From Pontiellaceae bacterium (GTDB taxonomy: Bacteria > Verrucomicrobiota > Kiritimatiellia > Kiritimatiellales > Tichowtungiaceae): a stretch of DNA of 10,446 bases. A program made the position numbers and the translations under genes. Positions 6,892 to 10,446 of the stretch are shown here, piece by piece (the first letter of the stretch is position 1; the number at the start of each line of letters is the position of its first letter). Below the pieces are notes generated by a model. That model was not told the DNA's origin. It saw nothing but the letters and a program-made list of their open reading frames with translations, and made no database searches. Location of the stretch: assembly GCA_029934215.1 (NCBI GenBank), contig JAOZMR010000028.1:1-10446 (forward strand), written 5' to 3'.

Positions 6892-8399
6892 GAGTCTACC
6901 GCCTGTTCTGCTGCGTGTGCCATTTGGTTGAGTGTTTTCTTAATGGATTGTTGACGAGTAATCATGCGCCCAAGTTCGACTGCGAACGACTGTGTTGCTA
7001 GTTTTTCCCACCCTGGAAAATGGGGTTCAGTTCCCATCTGGTTCATGATTGCATCCAGCGTGTTGGGGAGGTGGCGCGTGGTTCCTGTGCCGACTCGTTC
7101 CCGGGCTTTGATGCGCGGATCGGCGTATGTGCTTTTCCGAATCAAACTAGCGCCCCCTCCCATAATGGATGCGCGAACCGTGACGTCTGCGCTGGTTACC
7201 CACTGCAGGAAGACCCAAGCGGCATCTTGGTTTTTACTCAATCGCGAAATCGCCAATCCGCTTCCTCCCTGATGACAGATTCCCGGGGTCTCCCCAAAAC
7301 TGCAGTCGCTCGGTGGACGCAGTGCTTTTCCGACGGGGGCACGGGCGGTTTCTGCTAGGCCCACAATGTCGGAGGTTTTTGGATCATCATACAGCGGAAA
7401 AAACTCGCCCCACGAGGCATAGATTGCGGCTTGTCCGCGTGCGAAGCTACGACTCTCTTCGAACCAATCCCAACCGGTGACACCGGGTGGCATCGTTTCA
7501 CTCAGTTTTAGCATATACTCCATCGCCTCATATGCACGATCATCGTTAATTGCTGGTACTCCATTTTTTCCAAAAATGGACCCGCCATGCGCCCAGAGCC
7601 AAGAGGTCATATTGCAGTGTAGAGCATAGTGGCCAGCGCGCCACTGGGCAGTGCTTCCGAATACATTCGGTGCCATTTCTTTTGTCACGGTTTGGCAGGT
7701 TGATAGCCATTCTTTGAGCGTGGTTGGAGGCTGAAGACCTAGCTGGTCGAAGATGTCGCGGCGGTACATGGTAATAATGATCGGGATGTCGTACGGGATG
7801 GAGCAGAGCTTATTCTCATAGGTCGAGACATGCTCAACTAACGGCGCAAGAATATCGTCAAAACGATACCCGGGATAAGCCAGATCGGCTTTACTCAACC
7901 ACTCCTCGGGCGATTCACACATATCGCAAAACTCTCCGATCCATGCTTGATCGAGATAAAACAAGTCGAATGCACCGGCTCGACGTGTTGTGTCGGAAAG
8001 GAGTTTTGCCAAAACCTGATCCAGCGGAAGGAGCTCCCAGTCCACCTCAATACCAGTGAGAGGAGTGAACTCCTTTTGAACCAACTGGCGAGTTGCCAGC
8101 GAAGGCGGTGTATCCTCGGTCACAATCCGGAGTTTCTTACCAGAAAATCCTTTTGATACCTCTTGAAGGAACGCATGTGCGTCCGTTCCAGGAATCATCG
8201 CCGAAACAGAACTAGGTTCATCAATCGGGGCAAGGAAAGAAGCGGATCCAGAAAGGGATCGATTCCGCCAGAGTGTCGCCCCAACGCCCGCAAGTCCTCC
8301 TGCAGCAAGAAGTTTCAGAACCGTTCGCCGACTCATTCGTCCTGCACGATGAGCATTCAAACCGCTAACCATAGCGTTGCGCCGTTGGTTTTCTTTCAT
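6888..8399 (-). CDS. Tat-exported solute-binding protein (family 1), kinase-linked
   Basis: This 503-residue extracellular solute-binding protein resembles the family 1 (sugar/glycerol-phosphate) class. The N terminus carries a twin-arginine signal, SRRTVLK (R24, R25), then a hydrophobic core (about 28-43). No lipobox cysteine is seen, so it is probably periplasmic or anchored by an uncleaved signal. The mature part has recognisable blocks: KLRIVTEDTPPS, FTPLTGIEVDWELLP, AFDLFYLDQAW, YDIPIIITMYRRDIF, ARGQAAIYASWGEFF and GGSGLAISRLSKNQDAAWVFLQWVTS. A CDMC pair (C158, C161) is present. I chose the ATG at 8399 because GGAG lies seven bases upstream. The frame runs two codons further to a TTG, and ATG at 8336 (MSRR) is another possible start. 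No permease or ATPase gene adjoins it. The stop codon overlaps the start of the sensor kinase, which suggests that it reports a ligand to that kinase. The ligand cannot be told from the sequence. Confidence 0.9.
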   Translation of the reverse strand: MKENQRRNAMVSGLNAHRAGRMSRRTVLKLLAAGGLAGVGATLWRNRSLSGSASFLAPIDEPSSVSAMIPGTDAHAFLQEVSKGFSGKKLRIVTEDTPPSLATRQLVQKEFTPLTGIEVDWELLPLDQVLAKLLSDTTRRAGAFDLFYLDQAWIGEFCDMCESPEEWLSKADLAYPGYRFDDILAPLVEHVSTYENKLCSIPYDIPIIITMYRRDIFDQLGLQPPTTLKEWLSTCQTVTKEMAPNVFGSTAQWRAGHYALHCNMTSWLWAHGGSIFGKNGVPAINDDRAYEAMEYMLKLSETMPPGVTGWDWFEESRSFARGQAAIYASWGEFFPLYDDPKTSDIVGLAETARAPVGKALRPPSDCSFGETPGICHQGGSGLAISRLSKNQDAAWVFLQWVTSADVTVRASIMGGGASLIRKSTYADPRIKARERVGTGTTRHLPNTLDAIMNQMGTEPHFPGWEKLATQSFAVELGRMITRQQSIKKTLNQMAHAAEQAVDS

Positions 8400-8406
8400 A
8401 TACAAA

Positions 8407-8410
8407 CTCC
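8407..8410 (-). promoter_or_regulatory. Ribosome binding site deciding the binding-protein start
   Basis: GGAG (read on the minus strand) lies seven bases before the ATG at 8399. This favours that start over the in-frame TTG at 8405, which would have almost no spacer, and over the internal ATG at 8336, which has a closer and weaker AGGA. Confidence 0.6.
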
Positions 8411-8448
8411 AGTTCTCAGTGAAAATATCTCAAATCCTAAAGAGAACT
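8411..8448. repeat. Inverted repeat flanking the -10, candidate operator
   Basis: AGTTCTC (8411-8417) and its reverse complement GAGAACT (8442-8448) lie 31 bases apart centre to centre, about three helical turns. They flank the -10 hexamer of the binding-protein promoter. The right arm lies in the promoter spacer and the left arm in the untranslated leader. This geometry suits a dimeric repressor or a looped operator, but no regulator gene is present to link to it. Confidence 0.35.
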
Positions 8449-8462
8449 CTGAGTTTAGGCAA
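8434..8462 (-). promoter_or_regulatory. Promoter of the binding protein-kinase operon
   Basis: Read on the minus strand, TTGCCT (8457-8462) is followed after exactly 17 bases by TAGGAT (8434-8439). Each hexamer matches the sigma70 consensus at four of six positions. Transcription would start near 8427, giving a leader of about 28 bases with the GGAG ribosome site. It probably drives the binding protein and kinase, and perhaps the genes beyond. Confidence 0.55.
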
Positions 8463-8467
8463 GTGGT

Positions 8468-8483
8468 AAGCTTGAAAGCTTTC
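8468..8483. repeat. Palindrome over the ilvD -35 box
   Basis: AAGCTT occurs twice (8468-8473 and 8476-8481) around a GA centre. The 10-base sequence GAAAGCTTTC (8474-8483) is itself a perfect palindrome. Both overlap the ilvD -35 hexamer (8472-8477), so a protein bound here could control ilvD. The ligand or regulator is unknown. Confidence 0.35.
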
Positions 8484-8500
8484 GCCGCTACCTTTATGAT
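8472..8500 (+). promoter_or_regulatory. Promoter of ilvD
   Basis: TTGAAA (8472-8477) and TATGAT (8495-8500) are separated by exactly 17 bases. The -35 matches the consensus TTGACA at 5/6 positions and the -10 matches TATAAT at 5/6. This is the strongest promoter-like sequence in the window. The predicted start near 8507 leaves a leader of only about 27 bases, too short for a peptide attenuator or T-box, so any control would act on initiation. Confidence 0.65.
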
Positions 8501-8533
8501 TCACGTTCAATTTAACCCAAGGAGAAACAAACC

Positions 8534-10213
8534 ATGAAAAGCGATATCATCAAAAAAGGAATGGAACGAGCGCCACACCGTAGTCTAATGCATGCAACCG
8601 GACTTACCGACGAGGATATCCAAAAACCACTCATCGCCGTTTGCAACTCCTTTAATGAAGTCATCCCAGGCCATGTTCACCTCAATAAAGTCGGACGCCT
8701 CATCTGCGACGCCGTCCGCGAAGCAGGCGGAACGCCCCGCGAATTCAACGTCATTGGTGTATGCGACGGAATCGCCATGGGGCACGCGGGCATGAAATAC
8801 TCTCTACCCAGCCGCGAAATCATCGCGGACAGCGTTGAAACAATGGTCGAAGCCCACGCCTTCGACGCAATGATCTGCATACCAAACTGCGATAAAATTG
8901 TCCCAGGCATGCTCCTCGGCGCCGCTCGCACAAACATCCCCACCCTCTTCGCCAGCGGCGGACCCATGGCAGCTGGCCGCAAAGCCGACGGAACCGTCAT
9001 CGACCTAATCAGCGTCTTCGAAGGTGTCGCACAACTCAAAGCGGGCAAAATCACAGAAGACGATTTGATGGAACTCGAATGCAACGCCTGCCCCGGCGCA
9101 GGCTCCTGTTCTGGCATGTTCACCGCCAACTCCATGAACTGCCTCTGCGAAGCAATCGGTATGGCACTACCCGGAAACGGAACACTCCTCGCCCTCGACG
9201 AAGCACGCAACGAACTTTGGAAAACCGCCGCAAAACGCGCCGTAGAAATGGCCTTCGCCAACGGCCCCAAACCGCGCGACATCATCACGCACGACTCTCT
9301 CGACAACGCCTTCATTCTCGATATGGCAATGGGCGGCTCAACCAACACCGTACTGCATACGCTCGCACTCGCGAACGAAGCGGGAGTCGACTACAACCTC
9401 GAACGCATCAACGAACTATCCAAAATCACACCAAACATCTGCAAAGTCTCCCCATCATCAAACTACCACATCGAAGACGTCCGCGATGCCGGCGGCATCA
9501 GCGCCATCCTCGGCGAAATCAGCAAAATCGACGGACTCCTCAAACTCGACTGCCCAACCGTCAGCGGGAAAACTCTCGGCGAAAACATTCTCGGCGCAGA
9601 AACCAAAGACGAAGCCTGCATCCACAAAATCAACAACGCCTACAGCAAAGAAGGAGGACTCTCCATACTCACCGGAAACATCGCAACCGAAGGCTCGGTC
9701 GTAAAAACTGCGGGTGTAGACCCAAAAATGCTCGTCCACAAAGGACCCGCCGTCATCTTCGAATCGCAAGAAGACGCATGCGAAGGAATCCTCGCGGGGA
9801 AAGTAAAAGCCGGCGACGTCGTCGTCATTCGCTACGAAGGACCCAAAGGCGGTCCAGGCATGCAAGAAATGCTCGCGCCAACCTCCTACATCATGGGGCA
9901 AGATCTCGGCGACAAAGTCGCACTCATCACCGACGGACGCTTCAGCGGCGGAACACACGGCGCATGCATTGGGCATATGTCCCCGGAAGCCGCTGAAGGC
10001 GGAACCATTGGGCTATTAAAAGAAGGCGACCTCATTGAAATCGACATACCGAACCGCATTCTACGCGCCGACATTTCAGAAAACGAATTTTCCGAACGTC
10101 GTAAAACATGGATCAAACCTGCACCGAAAAAGACCTCTGGTTGGCTAGCACGATACGCATCGCTTGCAACCAACGCATCATCCGGAGCGGTACTAAAACA
10201 GCCCAGCGCATAA
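8534..10213 (+). CDS. ilvD: Dihydroxy-acid dehydratase IlvD
   Basis: IlvD dehydrates 2,3-dihydroxy-isovalerate and 2,3-dihydroxy-3-methylvalerate to their 2-keto acids in valine, leucine and isoleucine synthesis (cytoplasm, Fe-S cluster and Mg2+). Its 559 residues match the shorter IlvD form; E. coli IlvD has 616. Key blocks are ERAPHRSL (11-18), NSFNEVIPGHVHL (38-50), CDGIAMGH (C77, D78), IPNCDK (C119, D120, K121, the expected Mg/carbamyl-lysine site), CPGAGSCSGMFTANSMNCL (C186, C192), MGGSTNTVLH, EGPKGGPGMQEML and the catalytic serine S471 in DGRFSGGT. The position equal to the TPCN cysteine of the [2Fe-2S] mycobacterial/plant enzymes is glycine (PGH), as in E. coli, which hints at an oxygen-labile cluster. 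AAGGAG (8519-8524) lies nine bases before the ATG. It stands alone, transcribed divergently from the sensor operon. The coding strand is markedly rich in C. Confidence 0.97.
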   Translation: MKSDIIKKGMERAPHRSLMHATGLTDEDIQKPLIAVCNSFNEVIPGHVHLNKVGRLICDAVREAGGTPREFNVIGVCDGIAMGHAGMKYSLPSREIIADSVETMVEAHAFDAMICIPNCDKIVPGMLLGAARTNIPTLFASGGPMAAGRKADGTVIDLISVFEGVAQLKAGKITEDDLMELECNACPGAGSCSGMFTANSMNCLCEAIGMALPGNGTLLALDEARNELWKTAAKRAVEMAFANGPKPRDIITHDSLDNAFILDMAMGGSTNTVLHTLALANEAGVDYNLERINELSKITPNICKVSPSSNYHIEDVRDAGGISAILGEISKIDGLLKLDCPTVSGKTLGENILGAETKDEACIHKINNAYSKEGGLSILTGNIATEGSVVKTAGVDPKMLVHKGPAVIFESQEDACEGILAGKVKAGDVVVIRYEGPKGGPGMQEMLAPTSYIMGQDLGDKVALITDGRFSGGTHGACIGHMSPEAAEGGTIGLLKEGDLIEIDIPNRILRADISENEFSERRKTWIKPAPKKTSGWLARYASLATNASSGAVLKQPSA

Positions 10214-10230
10214 AAAAACTCACTGTTTTT
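10214..10230 (+). terminator. Weak A/T hairpin after ilvD
   Basis: AAAAAC (10214-10219) pairs with GTTTTT (10225-10230) over a five-base loop, directly after the ilvD stop. The T run could serve as a termination tract, but the stem is almost all A-T. The stronger GC-rich structure just downstream may be the real end of the transcript. Confidence 0.3.
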
Positions 10231-10233
10231 ATC

Positions 10234-10312
10234 AGCGGAAGAGAGCGAGTTTGCAGGAGAGGTGGAGATGTTGGGAGCTGGAAGCTCCCACCACGTCCCC
10301 TCTCCTTCCGCT
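10234..10312. repeat. Nested palindromic GC-rich element
   Basis: Three sets of complementary arms nest inside one another. The outer arm is AGCGGAAG (10234-10241) with CTTCCGCT (10305-10312). The middle arm is GGAGAGG (10256-10262) with CCTCTCC (10299-10305). The inner arm is TGGGAGCT (10272-10279) with AGCTCCCA (10283-10290), around a GGA loop. GTGG (10262-10265) can also pair with CCAC (10291-10294), and an alternative pairing joins AGAG (10242-10245) to CTCT (10300-10303). The element could be a strong terminator, a REP-like dispersed repeat or a small structured RNA. No long T run follows it, which weakens the terminator reading. Confidence 0.55.
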
Positions 10313-10358
10313 TATTCGTTCCTTGTCTAAATCTTTTGTGGCTAAAATTCTTCCGCAC

Positions 10359-10446
10359 ATGAACGGTTTTAAGATTAATTCACCCAAAGAACGAGGCAGG
10401 AAGCGCTCGTCTACGTTTTATGAAAAACCTTCTGTTTTCCAAGGTT
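10359..10446 (+). CDS. Possible start of a gene running off the right edge
   Basis: An ATG at 10359 opens 29 codons to the window edge without a stop. The peptide begins MNGFKINSPKERGRKRSS and is basic, with no motif I recognise. No Shine-Dalgarno precedes it, although TAAAAT (10343-10348) resembles a -10 box. A second ATG at 10420, in another frame (MKNLLFSKV), is an equally possible start. The sequence is too short to decide. Confidence 0.2.
   Translation, partial: MNGFKINSPKERGRKRSSTFYEKPSVFQG

Noticed and set aside
8677..9348. 223-codon minus-strand frame inside ilvD
   Set aside because: It is antisense to conserved IlvD motifs and has no ribosome site or domain of its own.
9079..9996. 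305-codon plus-strand frame inside ilvD
   Set aside because: Its product is an arginine/histidine-rich low-complexity string from reading the C/A-rich ilvD in another frame. ilvD itself is unambiguous.
1..10446. CRISPR array, tRNA, rRNA or insertion sequence
   Set aside because: I saw no regularly spaced repeats, no tRNA or rRNA signatures and no transposase with terminal repeats.

Overview
This window looks like a chromosomal stretch from a Gram-negative bacterium with anaerobic-type metabolism. A lipid A-type (LpxL/HtrB) acyltransferase, a periplasmic sensor kinase and a Tat-exported binding protein point to an outer membrane and periplasm. Thiazole synthesis uses the oxygen-sensitive radical-SAM enzyme ThiH instead of the oxidase ThiO. 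IlvD is the roughly 555-residue form I associate with anaerobes and archaea. Genes such as ilvD favour C and A on the coding strand. A member of the Kiritimatiellota/Verrucomicrobiota/Lentisphaerota is a plausible guess, but this is an impression and not something the sequence proves.

Layout. Positions 1-297 hold no convincing gene, only a promoter-like sequence and an inverted repeat. From 8399 down to 298, six genes run in one direction on the minus strand: a Tat-exported solute-binding protein (6888-8399), a 900-residue hybrid sensor histidine kinase (4189-6891), a XerC-type tyrosine recombinase (3227-4168), thiG (2353-3135), thiH (1232-2329) and an LpxL/HtrB-like acyltransferase (298-1194). 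The first two genes overlap by four bases (ATGA). The gaps after that are 20, 91, 23 and 37 bases, so much of the run could be one transcript. A compact 134-base divergent region (8400-8533) carries a good sigma70-type promoter in each direction and two inverted repeats. To its right lies ilvD on the plus strand (8534-10213), followed by a weak A/T hairpin, a strongly structured GC-rich palindromic element (10234-10312) and possibly the start of another gene at the right edge.

How the genes work together. The clearest unit is the binding protein with the kinase. No permease or ATPase lies beside the binding protein, and its stop codon overlaps the kinase start. It therefore probably delivers a ligand signal to the kinase's extracytoplasmic Cache domain and does not serve transport. 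Both proteins carry a CxxC pair in their extracytoplasmic parts. The kinase ends in a receiver domain with no output domain, and no response regulator is present in the window. ThiG and ThiH make the thiazole half of thiamine, but their sulfur carrier ThiS is not here. XerC, IlvD and the acyltransferase are ordinary housekeeping functions. The most interesting items are the sensor pair, the structured element after ilvD and the reversed base skew of xerC.
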